Source: an uncultured Clostridia bacterium (GTDB lineage Bacteria; Bacillota; Clostridia; Oscillospirales; Ruminococcaceae). Taken from it: 64,000 nucleotides of DNA. Positions within the stretch are counted from its first letter, which is position 1; the number at the start of each line of letters is the position of its first letter. The notes below the pieces were generated by a model. The model made no database searches and was not told the origin of the DNA. It saw nothing but the letters and a program-made list of their open reading frames with translations. This document shows, piece after piece, positions 18,008 through 26,368 of the stretch. The translations under genes were made by a program, and so were the position numbers. The stretch is from NCBI GenBank assembly GCA_947168885.1, contig CAMVNQ010000002.1, forward strand, positions 279,368-343,367, given 5' to 3'.

Positions 18008-19693
18008 ATGGCTGTTCAGGATATTATTATAGTTAAGCCGGATAAGTGCGTAGGATGCAATTCCTGTGTAAGAACATGTCCCGCTCCCGAAGCAAATATC
18101 ACCAAAATGCTGAGCGACGGCAGATTTGTTACAACAGTAAATCCGGAGAAGTGTATTGCCTGTGGTGAGTGCGTAAAAACATGCTCGCACGGAGCAAGAG
18201 ACTATATCGACGATACAGAGGGATTCATGGCTGCTCTGCCCAAGATAAAGCCTATAATTCTTGCTACACCTTCGATCAAGACGGTATATCCAAATAAATG
18301 GAAAGGCATACTCAACTGGTTCAGATCCAAGAACTGCATAATTTATGACGTTTCGTTCGGTGCCGACATCTGTACATGGGCACACCTGAGAGCTATCGAA
18401 AACAAGAAAGTCGAAAAGGTTATCACTCAGCCTTGTGCAGCAATTGTCAAGTATATAGAGACGTATCAGCCCAAGCTGCTGGACAACCTATCCCCCATAC
18501 ACAGCCCGATTTTATGCGCTGTGGTTTATATCAAGAAGTATCTTAAACTTAATAATCCTATCGCTGTGCTCTCCCCTTGCGTTGCGAAAAAGTCCGAGTT
18601 CCTTGAAACAGGACTTGTTGAATACAACGTTACCTTCCGCAAGCTTCAGGATTATTTTGACAGGAGCGATATAAGAATACCCACAAATTCCGATTCGGAT
18701 TTTGAATACAACTTTGAAGAAAGACAAGGTCAGGTCGGTGCAGTATATCCGCGTCCCGGCGGACTCAGAGACAATCTCTGGCTTCATAACGCCGATATCA
18801 ACATTACCACATCGGAGGGCGTTCAGAAAGTATATGCCGAACTCGATATGTATGCCGAGATGCCTGATTTCAAGCACCCCGAAGTTTTTGATGTCCTTTC
18901 CTGCGAATTCGGATGTAACGTAGGTCCCGGTACCGGTACCACACAGACCGTATTCGATGTTATGGCATATATGCGCGAGATCGAAAGAGAGGCTAAATCG
19001 CGCCGTAAGACAGGTGCGTTCAGAAACGGTGAAGATAAGCTCTTCAAGAAGTTTGACGATGAGCTTAATCTTGTTGACTTTATGAGAACTTATCACCCCG
19101 TCGCTCCTACCCCGCAGCCTACCGACAGACAGCTTGATGCTGTATTCAATATGATGGGCAAGCATACCGAGGACGAGCGTAATTTCAACTGCCACGCCTG
19201 TGGTTATAAATCATGTCGTGATATGGCGACAGCTGTCTGTCGCGGTCTTAACAATGTCGATAACTGTATAGTACACGCGAAATCTGTACTTACCGCTCGT
19301 CACAGTGAACTTACCGCGCAGCACGAGCTGCTGACCGAGATCACAACCGAGTGCTTTGATCTTTCCAACAAGCTCAAGGACAATCTCCGCAACATAAACG
19401 ATAATATGCGCGTGATAGGCGATTCTGCGAGCAAGACAAGCGACAGAGCAGGTGAAGTAAATGAGCTCCTCACAAGCGTTATTGATTTCTGCGGACAGAA
19501 CAAAACTATGGATGCCTCGTCCGTAAAACAGCTTGCGGATATTCTAAGAATGACGCAGAGCGCTTTTAAGGCTCTTGATGACAATGTTAATGTGACAAAC
19601 GAAAGCTCGGAACTCATAGGCAAATCCGTTACAGAGATCAATTCGCTTGTCGAAAAAATCAACTACAATCTGCGCAAAACTGAAAAGAAGTAA
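18008..19693 (+). CDS. Sensory [FeFe]-hydrogenase-like Fe-S protein
   Basis: This 561-aa protein begins with two [4Fe-4S] ferredoxin motifs (CVGCNSCVRTCP at 14-25; CIACGECVKTC near 51-61). It continues with an [FeFe]-hydrogenase large-subunit domain. H-cluster motifs are L1 TQPCAAIV (Cys143), L2 PCVAKKSE (Cys191), and L3 SCEFGCNVGPGTG (Cys299, Cys303), so all four cluster cysteines are present. The proton-transfer Cys of catalytic enzymes (first C of TSCCP) is Pro. A further Fe-S domain (CHACGYKSC, from Cys395) and a helical, chemoreceptor-like C-terminus follow. This fits regulatory (group C-like) hydrogenases, not metabolic ones. SD GGAGG. Confidence 0.85.
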   Translation: MAVQDIIIVKPDKCVGCNSCVRTCPAPEANITKMLSDGRFVTTVNPEKCIACGECVKTCSHGARDYIDDTEGFMAALPKIKPIILATPSIKTVYPNKWKGILNWFRSKNCIIYDVSFGADICTWAHLRAIENKKVEKVITQPCAAIVKYIETYQPKLLDNLSPIHSPILCAVVYIKKYLKLNNPIAVLSPCVAKKSEFLETGLVEYNVTFRKLQDYFDRSDIRIPTNSDSDFEYNFEERQGQVGAVYPRPGGLRDNLWLHNADINITTSEGVQKVYAELDMYAEMPDFKHPEVFDVLSCEFGCNVGPGTGTTQTVFDVMAYMREIEREAKSRRKTGAFRNGEDKLFKKFDDELNLVDFMRTYHPVAPTPQPTDRQLDAVFNMMGKHTEDERNFNCHACGYKSCRDMATAVCRGLNNVDNCIVHAKSVLTARHSELTAQHELLTEITTECFDLSNKLKDNLRNINDNMRVIGDSASKTSDRAGEVNELLTSVIDFCGQNKTMDASSVKQLADILRMTQSAFKALDDNVNVTNESSELIGKSVTEINSLVEKINYNLRKTEKK

Positions 19694-19704
19694 TTCAATA
19701 TAAT

Positions 19705-19736
19705 GGCAGTACCGTACTTTTTTGTGCGGTACTGCC
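19705..19736 (+). other. Intercistronic 13-bp hairpin without a T-tail
   Basis: GGCAGTACCGTAC (19705-19717), loop TTTTTT, GTGCGGTACTGCC (19724-19736). The next base run is TGATAACG, so it is not a standard terminator. It may stabilise or split the mRNA between the Fe-S protein and the zinc-ribbon/LRR gene. Confidence 0.6.
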
Positions 19737-19790
19737 TGATAACGTCTCTGCATTGATCATTATTATGCTTAAGGGGTGGGTGGATACTAT

Positions 19791-20852
19791 ATGCAGTGCC
19801 GTAACTGTAAGGCAGAAGTGCCGTTCGGTAAGGTGCGTTGTCCCGAATGTTCATATATCAATCCATACAATATTATGGGATACAAAAACACAAAGGAAAT
19901 ACAGACATCCCTCAGAACGATGATCGTTGAACAGTACGGCAGGATAGCCGATGCAAAACAGTTCAATGCTGTGATGTTTGACTACATTCCTGAATATACT
20001 ATGGAGCGTAAACTGTTAAGTAAAGCAGTGGACGCCGGCTTTCTTGAAACGATTATCGCCGCGGAAGACAAAAAGAAGACATTCAAAGGCCTGAGAAACA
20101 AGCTTATGAATGAAAGCGGCTTTCATAGGTACGATGCCGAATTTGTACTTGTATGCTTCGGGCATATGCTCGGATTTTCTTATGTCTCCCCTTTATTCAT
20201 GGATGATAAACCGCCTAAGCAGGAAGATGAAAGCAGCATCGAGGCTGTCAGACGCGAGACCAGAATAAGGATATTCGGTAAACTTGATGCTTTCAGATAC
20301 GTTCTTTCGGGAAAACCAACAGTAAAGGAAGGCTATACCGAGCTTGCGGGTTACTGTTTTGAAAATTTCAGTCTGATGAAAGAGATCTCGCTTCCGTCAA
20401 CATTGAAGACCATAGGCGAATACGCCTTCACGGACTGTAAGAATCTCGAGAGCTTTACCCTTCCCGACACAGTAAGAAAGCTTGAAAAAGGTGTGTTCAA
20501 TGCCTGTGTGGGACTGAAAAAGGTCATTTTACCGGAGGGACTGCAGTCAATTGGCGATAATTGCTTTTTCTGCTGTACCTCACTTAAGACCGTAAGAGTT
20601 CCTGACACCGTCAGCAGCATCGGCGAGAACGCATTTTCGGGCTGTGCGGAACTTGAAAAGCTTATTGTACCGAAGAATGTAAAATTTATAGATAATAAAG
20701 CCTTTGCGTACTGCGGCAAGCTTACCGTGATATGCACCGAAAATTCGTTTGTTCATAAATACTGTATGCAAAACGGTATAAAATATCAGACCCTGCCTAT
20801 GGGCGTAACTCTGCCGGGCACGGATCAATCGGAGGGAGAGCTTGATGAATGA
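19791..20852 (+). CDS. Zinc-ribbon protein with BspA-like LRR_5 repeats
   Basis: This 353-aa protein has an N-terminal zinc ribbon (CRNCKAE at 3-9 and CPECSY near 19-24). A helical domain follows (about 35-140, with MFDYIPEYTMERKLL). Then come BspA-type leucine-rich repeats (about 170-310) with the recurrent pattern LPxTLKTIGEYAFxxCxxL. There is no signal peptide, unlike secreted BspA proteins, so it is probably a cytoplasmic interaction module. The ATG at 19791 follows AAGGGGTGGG. Its end overlaps the kinase start by 8 bases. Confidence 0.85.
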   Translation: MQCRNCKAEVPFGKVRCPECSYINPYNIMGYKNTKEIQTSLRTMIVEQYGRIADAKQFNAVMFDYIPEYTMERKLLSKAVDAGFLETIIAAEDKKKTFKGLRNKLMNESGFHRYDAEFVLVCFGHMLGFSYVSPLFMDDKPPKQEDESSIEAVRRETRIRIFGKLDAFRYVLSGKPTVKEGYTELAGYCFENFSLMKEISLPSTLKTIGEYAFTDCKNLESFTLPDTVRKLEKGVFNACVGLKKVILPEGLQSIGDNCFFCCTSLKTVRVPDTVSSIGENAFSGCAELEKLIVPKNVKFIDNKAFAYCGKLTVICTENSFVHKYCMQNGIKYQTLPMGVTLPGTDQSEGELDE

Positions 20853-22188
20853 GCTTAGTATTGGGCAACAGGTAGAACTTGAATACGGTGATAAGGCTAC
20901 CGTTACCGGAATAATAGGAAGCGGCGGTCAGGGTAAAGTGTACGCTGTTGACTATAACGGAAGAAAATGGGCGCTAAAATGGTATGATATTACCAAGATC
21001 AATGATCCCGACCAGTTCCGCGAAAACATAAAGAAAAATATAAACGACGGCGCACCGAGCAATAAATTCCTGTGGCCGCAGTATCTCACAAAAGTGTGCG
21101 AGGACGGAACGTTCGGATATCTTATGGATCTCAAACCCGAAAGTTTTGACGCATTCACCGATATTCTCAACACCTACAAGCTGAAGATAGACCCGCTCAC
21201 GGGACAGGCTGTGCGGCAGCCGGTGAGATTTACGGATCTCAGAGCCATGGTCACCGCTGCAATTAACATCTCCAACGCTTTCAGACAGCTCCACAGAGTC
21301 GGCAAAAGCTATCAGGATCTTAACGACGGCGGATTCTTCATCAATGTGGATACGGGCGCGGTGCTTGTCTGTGACTGCGATAATATCGCTCCGGACGGCT
21401 CAAACTTCGGTATAGGCGGCAAGCCGGGATATATGGCTCCCGAGATAGTGCGCGGAATTGCCAAACCTGATGTTCAGACCGATAAGTATTCCCTTGCGGT
21501 AGTGCTTTTTAAGCTTTTGTTCAGAGGAGACCCGCTTGAAGGTCAGAAAGTGGTAAAGGACGTATGCCTTACCGAAGCCGCCGAGCTTAAACATTACGGA
21601 GCGGAAGCAGTATTCGTATATGATCCGGAAAATGTCTCTAACAGACCTGTAAGAGGCATACATGACAATGTTATCAAGTTCTGGAAAATGTATCCCGATT
21701 ACATAAAAGATGCATTTATAAAGTCTTTTACCGTCGGTCTGACAGATACGAATAAAAGAATAATAGAAAATGAATGGCAGAAAATGTTCATACGGCTAAG
21801 GTCCGAGATCATATCCTGCCCCTGCGGAAGAACTAATTATGCATGTATGTTCGAGATGGAAGACAGACTGACATACAGATGTCCGAAATGCGGAATGACG
21901 TTTGCGACACTTGAATTTTCCGGCAGGGATAACAGAATGCCGTTATATATCGGATCACGGTTCTATCAGTGCGAGATCGATCCTGATTCAGAGGACTACG
22001 CTGCTGTTGCCGGTATGCTTGTGGAAAACAAGCTTAAACCCGGTGTGCTCGGTATAAGGAACTGCTCCGAGCTCACATGGAACGCACGTATGCCGGACGG
22101 TGAGTTCCATAAGGTAGCTCCGGGAAAGGGCTGCCCTATCTGGCAGGGTCTTGAAATAGATTTCGGCAAGGTGACCGCAAAAATATAA
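20845..22188 (+). CDS. Ser/Thr protein kinase-like protein (TerY-P type) with zinc-ribbon tail
   Basis: This 447-aa protein kinase-fold protein has the glycine loop IGSGGQGKVY (about 19-28) and catalytic Lys in WALKW (about 43). The catalytic loop reads SYQDLNDGGFFI in place of HRDLKxxN, and the Mg motif reads CDCDN in place of DFG. This divergent pattern is typical of kinases of TerY-P modules. A C-terminal zinc ribbon (CPCGRTNYAC and CPKCG, about 326-357) and a beta-rich domain follow. GGAGGGAGAG precedes the ATG at 20845. VWA and PP2C genes downstream complete a phosphorylation triad. Confidence 0.88.
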   Translation: MNELSIGQQVELEYGDKATVTGIIGSGGQGKVYAVDYNGRKWALKWYDITKINDPDQFRENIKKNINDGAPSNKFLWPQYLTKVCEDGTFGYLMDLKPESFDAFTDILNTYKLKIDPLTGQAVRQPVRFTDLRAMVTAAINISNAFRQLHRVGKSYQDLNDGGFFINVDTGAVLVCDCDNIAPDGSNFGIGGKPGYMAPEIVRGIAKPDVQTDKYSLAVVLFKLLFRGDPLEGQKVVKDVCLTEAAELKHYGAEAVFVYDPENVSNRPVRGIHDNVIKFWKMYPDYIKDAFIKSFTVGLTDTNKRIIENEWQKMFIRLRSEIISCPCGRTNYACMFEMEDRLTYRCPKCGMTFATLEFSGRDNRMPLYIGSRFYQCEIDPDSEDYAAVAGMLVENKLKPGVLGIRNCSELTWNARMPDGEFHKVAPGKGCPIWQGLEIDFGKVTAKI

Positions 22189-22313
22189 ATGCATACCGGG
22201 CAAACAGGCGCTTGCGAGCTTTGCGTGGCTGCTTACAGCGCCGCATCATGCTTTTGCTTGCATATCAAATATCCGGAAAATCATAATAAATAATGCGAAA
22301 GGACGCTTTTAGT

Positions 22314-23156
22314 ATGAATAACATAAATGATGCCGCTGAGGAGAGATCTGTTATGAATGATAAAATCCAGAATTCATCGGCGGTTGATAATACCGATCCT
22401 TTTGATTTTGATGACGATCCCCTCGGTGCTACAGGTGTATCGAGAAAAAGCCTTGTAATTTTCTTCATGATAGATACATCGGGCAGTATGAAGGGCACCA
22501 AGATCGGTGAACTTAATACTATTATGGAGGAGCTTATCCCCGAGATCAGACGCGTTGGAGAAGCAGATACTGAGGTTAAAGTCGCAGTACTTACTTTCTC
22601 AACTGATGTAAAATGGATGTATCCTGAGCCTATACCGATCGAGGAATTTGAATGGGTAAGACTCAATGCATCCGGTGTAACCAGCATGGGAGCGGCGTTC
22701 AAGGAATTATCTTCAAGAATGTCCAGAAACAGCTTCCTTAATTCACCGTCGCTGTCATTTGCTCCGGTTATTTTCCTTATGACGGACGGCTATCCTTCCG
22801 ATGACTACGAGGAGGGTCTCAAGGCTCTTTCGGTTAACAGCTGGTACAAATTCGGACTTAAAGCTGCTCTTGGTATCGGAAATGAAGCAAACGACGATAT
22901 GCTTGCAGAGTTTACGGGAAGTGCCGATACGGTCGTTCACGCCTATTCCGGCAATCAGCTTGCGCAGATGATAAAGATCGTTGCGGTTACAGCTTCGCAG
23001 ATAGGAAGCAAATCCATGACACTTTCTGATCAGGCTGAAGCCGAGCTGAGTGATGAGGATGTTTATGCTTCAAAGCAGAAGATGCTTGGTCAGCAGATTC
23101 AGAATCTTGTAAATCAGAACGAAAACGACAATACAGATTTTGATGCGGGTTGGTAA
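22314..23156 (+). CDS. VWA-domain protein (TerY-like)
   Basis: This 280-aa cytoplasmic von Willebrand A protein has a complete MIDAS: DTSGSMKG (from Asp54), the Thr in GVTSMG, and Asp158 in MTDGYPSD. It resembles TerY, the VWA component of TerY-P modules, which pairs with a kinase and a PP2C phosphatase. The ATG at 22314 follows AAAGGA. An in-frame ATG at 22293 lacks an SD. The acidic N-terminal 40 residues (DPFDFDDDPLG) may be a phosphorylation or docking segment. Confidence 0.9.
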   Translation: MNNINDAAEERSVMNDKIQNSSAVDNTDPFDFDDDPLGATGVSRKSLVIFFMIDTSGSMKGTKIGELNTIMEELIPEIRRVGEADTEVKVAVLTFSTDVKWMYPEPIPIEEFEWVRLNASGVTSMGAAFKELSSRMSRNSFLNSPSLSFAPVIFLMTDGYPSDDYEEGLKALSVNSWYKFGLKAALGIGNEANDDMLAEFTGSADTVVHAYSGNQLAQMIKIVAVTASQIGSKSMTLSDQAEAELSDEDVYASKQKMLGQQIQNLVNQNENDNTDFDAGW

Positions 23157-23164
23157 TGTTTTTG

Positions 23165-23189
23165 TATCCTGCTCCTGAGAAGCAGGATA
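23165..23189 (+). other. Intercistronic hairpin between VWA and PP2C genes
   Basis: TATCCTGCT (23165-23173) pairs with AGCAGGATA (23181-23189). A short T-run (GGTTTTG) comes only 6 bases later, so it is at most a weak terminator. Confidence 0.5.
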
Positions 23190-23227
23190 TTACGGTTTTG
23201 TAAATATTTCAGAGAGTGGTGAGTTTA

Positions 23228-24124
23228 ATGCTTGGCGGCTTCAGTTATTCCGTTAAGGGTGCAAGCCATGAAAAAAGAGGAATAGTCTGCCAGGATGCTT
23301 CGGCTTATATGTCAGGAAACGGCTTTGCAGCCGCCGTTGTAGCAGACGGACACGGTGGCAAGAAGTATTTTCGCAGTAATGTCGGTTCGCAATGCGCTGT
23401 TGAGGCTGCTTTGGAAACGATAGAGCTTTTTTATGCCGACCCCGACGAATTTGACCTTCGTTTTAAAGCAGATCATAAGCGGATAATAAAGCGTATCGAA
23501 AAATACGCCATTATGCTTTGGAATGACAAAGTTTTGCATCATCTGAATACCCATCCGGTGACCTCTGAGGAATTAAAAAATTTCACCTATGATGAGATCG
23601 AAGATATTCCTCCGGAATCCTACTACGGCACCACTATGGTATGCGCCGTTATGGCAAGAGGATATTCGTGGGGATTTCAGATAGGTGACGGAAGTCTTGT
23701 GGCTGTATTTGAAGACGGCGAAACTTCAATGATAATGGAGTATGAAGAGTCTAACCCTGCAAATATCACATCGTCATTGTGCAACGCTAATGCATTCGAT
23801 ATGTTTGCTTCATTTTATACTGAAAAAAGACCGGTCGCAATAATTGTATCAACTGATGGTCTATATACATCTTTTGGCAGCGATTTTGATTTTCTTGACT
23901 ATCATACCATTATCGCAGGTCAGCTTGTCAACCCCGAAACGTTTTTAGGTTCGCTGCAGAACAATATGAAAAAACGATCACATTACGGTACGGAGGACGA
24001 CATTTCAGTGTCCTGCATATATGATAAGATCCTTGCTCTTTCACAGCAGGATATCATAAACAATAAAATTGCGGAAAACAAACGCCTTGCAGCTGAGCGA
24101 AAAGCAAAACTGCTGAATAAATAA
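23228..24124 (+). CDS. PP2C-family protein phosphatase
   Basis: This 298-aa PP2C-type Ser/Thr phosphatase is the likely antagonist of the kinase encoded two genes upstream. The metal-binding motif is VVADGHGG (Asp near 40). CQDAS is the upstream motif. The core also shows YGTTMVCAVM, QIGDGSLV and VSTDGLY, and GTEDDISV supplies the last metal Asp. A helical Lys/Ala-rich C-terminus of about 30 residues follows. The ATG at 23228 with GTGGTGAG upstream is preferred over the GTG codons at 23216 and 23219. Confidence 0.92.
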   Translation: MLGGFSYSVKGASHEKRGIVCQDASAYMSGNGFAAAVVADGHGGKKYFRSNVGSQCAVEAALETIELFYADPDEFDLRFKADHKRIIKRIEKYAIMLWNDKVLHHLNTHPVTSEELKNFTYDEIEDIPPESYYGTTMVCAVMARGYSWGFQIGDGSLVAVFEDGETSMIMEYEESNPANITSSLCNANAFDMFASFYTEKRPVAIIVSTDGLYTSFGSDFDFLDYHTIIAGQLVNPETFLGSLQNNMKKRSHYGTEDDISVSCIYDKILALSQQDIINNKIAENKRLAAERKAKLLNK

Positions 24125-24144
24125 CCAAAGGCAGGTGGCAGATA

Positions 24145-24819
24145 ATGGATCACAGTACACTTTATAACACCGCAAAAGAGCTCACGGAGAAGGTAAAGCG
24201 CGAAAGACCGTGTTACAGCGGACTTGAGGCAGCGGTCATCATCAGTGACAAGGGCGTGTTTCTGGGTGTAACAGGTTTAAATACAGCGGACGGGAAGATC
24301 ATTGATGTTCCTGCCGATGTGGCAGCTTTTCTTAATATGAAAAACTCGGGAGGACGGACTGCACTTGGTCTGGCAGTTCTGAAACTTGAAGATATTAGCT
24401 TTATAAGACCTTCCGACGAAGCGCTGGAGCTTATGTTCCGCACCAATACCGAAAATGACGGGTGTCTTGTCTGTCTCGGAGCAGATGAAGATAAACTGTT
24501 GTCGGCGCTGCGGCTCGGAACGGACAGTGATTCTATGATGGACGGCTTCGGCTTTGACGAGGACGATACATCGGCAGATACCACTGCAAATGTAATAAGC
24601 GGTGTTGCCGTTGACAAGAGCAGTCCGTTCTATGAACGATCGGAAACAGTCGCTCCTCCGGTGGAGACGTTATCGGACAAAGCAGATAAACCGGAAAACG
24701 TTCTGTCGGGTAATACTTCCTCAGAACCAGAGCTTACGCCGGAAGAACTTCTTAAACAGGCAAAAAAACGCAAAAGCGTATCAAAATCGAACTTTCTGTT
24801 CAGAAAAAAACATAAATGA
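24145..24819 (+). CDS. Unknown protein of the kinase-VWA-PP2C locus
   Basis: This 224-aa soluble protein starts 20 bases after the phosphatase gene with SD AGGTGG. Its first 125 residues (AAVIISDKGVFLGVTGLN, then TALGLAVLKLEDISFIRPSDEALELMF and CLVCLG) recall the alpha/beta order of a cytidine-deaminase-like fold. The zinc ligands are not recognisable, so this is only a guess. The last 90 residues are acidic, Ser/Thr-rich and disordered, ending in a basic tail, and could be a phosphorylation substrate. Confidence 0.65.
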   Translation: MDHSTLYNTAKELTEKVKRERPCYSGLEAAVIISDKGVFLGVTGLNTADGKIIDVPADVAAFLNMKNSGGRTALGLAVLKLEDISFIRPSDEALELMFRTNTENDGCLVCLGADEDKLLSALRLGTDSDSMMDGFGFDEDDTSADTTANVISGVAVDKSSPFYERSETVAPPVETLSDKADKPENVLSGNTSSEPELTPEELLKQAKKRKSVSKSNFLFRKKHK

Positions 24820-24849
24820 TCCTTGAAAAAGGCGGGGGGTAAATATATT

Positions 24850-25374
24850 ATGGCATTCTCATTATACAGTATTGATGAAGCTGTCGATCACAAATATATT
24901 GTTGTCAAGAGCATTAAGGAACAAGTGAAAAAAGGTACGCTTGTTCACATTATGGATGCCAGTGAGTCATCTGACGGTATCACAGTTAAATATCGCGTCA
25001 CAAAGACAAACCAGGATTTTACTGTCAGATTCAATACCATAAAGCAGTTCTGCAACTGGTGTATGCCCAGTTCATTTCTCGCAAAGTATTATAACAAGCT
25101 CTCATACAGAGACGTCATCAAGTATATACAGGCAGAGAACAGAAGCTTTCCGGCATTCCATCTTCCTATCATACTGATAAGTCTCGCTATTATATGGTCT
25201 TTGTCTATGCTGATGGTATATATGAAATTTATTGAACTGCCATTCGGCTTGATCATAGGCGGTGCATTGTCTGTTATATGCATCGTGTGCGTATTTGTAT
25301 TGACTCATGTGTCCAAGACCCATATGATAGAACAGTTGTATGAAAAAGTCAGCAAGAAACAGAGTTTTCTATAA
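24850..25374 (+). CDS. Two-TM membrane protein of unknown function
   Basis: This 174-aa protein has an N-terminal soluble domain (about 1-100) and two membrane segments (about 105-127 and 133-155), with a basic C-terminus. The start at 24850 follows a G-rich SD (GGCGGGGGG). The TTG-initiated longer frame at 24823 is less likely. It is the last gene before the terminator and could anchor the signalling locus at the membrane. I recognise no family. Confidence 0.7.
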   Translation: MAFSLYSIDEAVDHKYIVVKSIKEQVKKGTLVHIMDASESSDGITVKYRVTKTNQDFTVRFNTIKQFCNWCMPSSFLAKYYNKLSYRDVIKYIQAENRSFPAFHLPIILISLAIIWSLSMLMVYMKFIELPFGLIIGGALSVICIVCVFVLTHVSKTHMIEQLYEKVSKKQSFL

Positions 25375-25428
25375 TACAAATGCGGCATAAGTGCGATGAT
25401 GGTTTTACACTTCTGCTTTTAATCTGAG

Positions 25429-25461
25429 CCCTGTGATACAAGTCAGTATCACGGGGTTTTT
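25429..25461 (+). terminator. Terminator at the end of the signalling locus
   Basis: CCCTGTGATAC (25429-25439) pairs with GTATCACGGGG (25446-25456), followed by TTTTTAT. It lies between convergent transcripts; sigG ends at 25463. Confidence 0.85.
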
Positions 25462-25462
25462 A

Positions 25463-26233
25463 TCATATCTCGTTTTTTATTTTTCCAAGAGCACTTTTCT
25501 CAAGACGTGAGACCTGCGCCTGACTTATGCCTATCTCGTCAGCGACCTCGACCTGTGTCTTTCCCTGTAAAAATCGCAGATTCAGTATCTTCTTCTCCCT
25601 TGCGCCGAGCGACGAGATCGCATCTTTAAGAGCTATCTCGTCGAGCCAGTTGTTATCGTCATTGTTATCGCCTATCTGATCCATAACATACACCGTGTCT
25701 CCCGATTCAGAGAACACAGGCTCATACAGCGAGACAGGCTCGCTTACAGCCTCAAGTGCTATGACCACGTCTTCCCTTTTACAGCCGACACACTTGGCTA
25801 TCTCTTCAATAGTCGGGTCGCGTTTCATCTCCGCGGTTAGCTTCTCCTTCGCCTGCATAGCTTTATATGCGGTATCGCGCAGTGAGCGGCTTACTCTTAT
25901 CTGTCCGCTGTCACGGATATGGCGCTTGACCTCACCTTCTATCATCGGGACTGCGTATGTGCTGAAACGAACGCCGAACTCTGCCGAAAAGTTGTCTATC
26001 GCCTTTATGAGCCCGATACAGCCAACCTGAAACAGATCATCAGGACTCTCTCCCCTGCCCGTAAAGCGTTGTATAACACTTAACACAAGACGAAGATTGC
26101 CGTTTATAAGCTCCTCACGGGCTTTCCCGTCCCCTTTTGCCGCACGTTTTAACAGCTCAGTTTTTTCCGCTTCTGTTAAAACCTTCAGCTTTGATGTGTT
26201 GATACCGCTTATCTCAACTTTTCCGTAGTACAT
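25463..26233 (-). CDS. sigG: Sporulation sigma factor SigG
   Basis: This 256-aa sigma-70 family protein starts KVEISGINTSKLKVL, the SigG-specific N-terminal region that binds anti-sigma factors in Bacillus. Region 2 (DLFQVGCIGLIKAIDNF, then GVRFSTYAVPMIEGEVKRHIRD), region 3 and the region 4 HTH (GKTQVEVADEIGISQAQVSRLE) are complete. It directs late forespore genes. SD GGAGGT. spoIIG genes are not adjacent within the window. It is the best evidence that the organism sporulates. Confidence 0.95.
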   Translation of the reverse strand: MYYGKVEISGINTSKLKVLTEAEKTELLKRAAKGDGKAREELINGNLRLVLSVIQRFTGRGESPDDLFQVGCIGLIKAIDNFSAEFGVRFSTYAVPMIEGEVKRHIRDSGQIRVSRSLRDTAYKAMQAKEKLTAEMKRDPTIEEIAKCVGCKREDVVIALEAVSEPVSLYEPVFSESGDTVYVMDQIGDNNDDNNWLDEIALKDAISSLGAREKKILNLRFLQGKTQVEVADEIGISQAQVSRLEKSALGKIKNEI

Positions 26234-26319
26234 ACCAAAGACCTCCGAAATTTCGTTACAACAGAAGTATTGGCTTCAACGGCGGTGTTATTCCCGTAAG
26301 AATCTGGTAATAGAAAAAC

Positions 26320-26352
26320 AAAAAACGAGCAAGTAAATTCTTGCCCGTTTTT
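26320..26352 (-). terminator. Terminator of the chemoreceptor gene
   Basis: On the minus strand AAAAACGGGCAAG and CTTGCTCGTTTTT form a stem (26352-26320) followed by T-rich DNA. One mismatch lies in the stem. Confidence 0.8.
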
Positions 26353-26368
26353 ATATTCGCCCAATATG

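Noticed and set aside
22189..22292. Possible short gene or RNA between the kinase and VWA genes
   Set aside because: About 100 bases with no SD-supported ORF, promoter or stable stem-loop.
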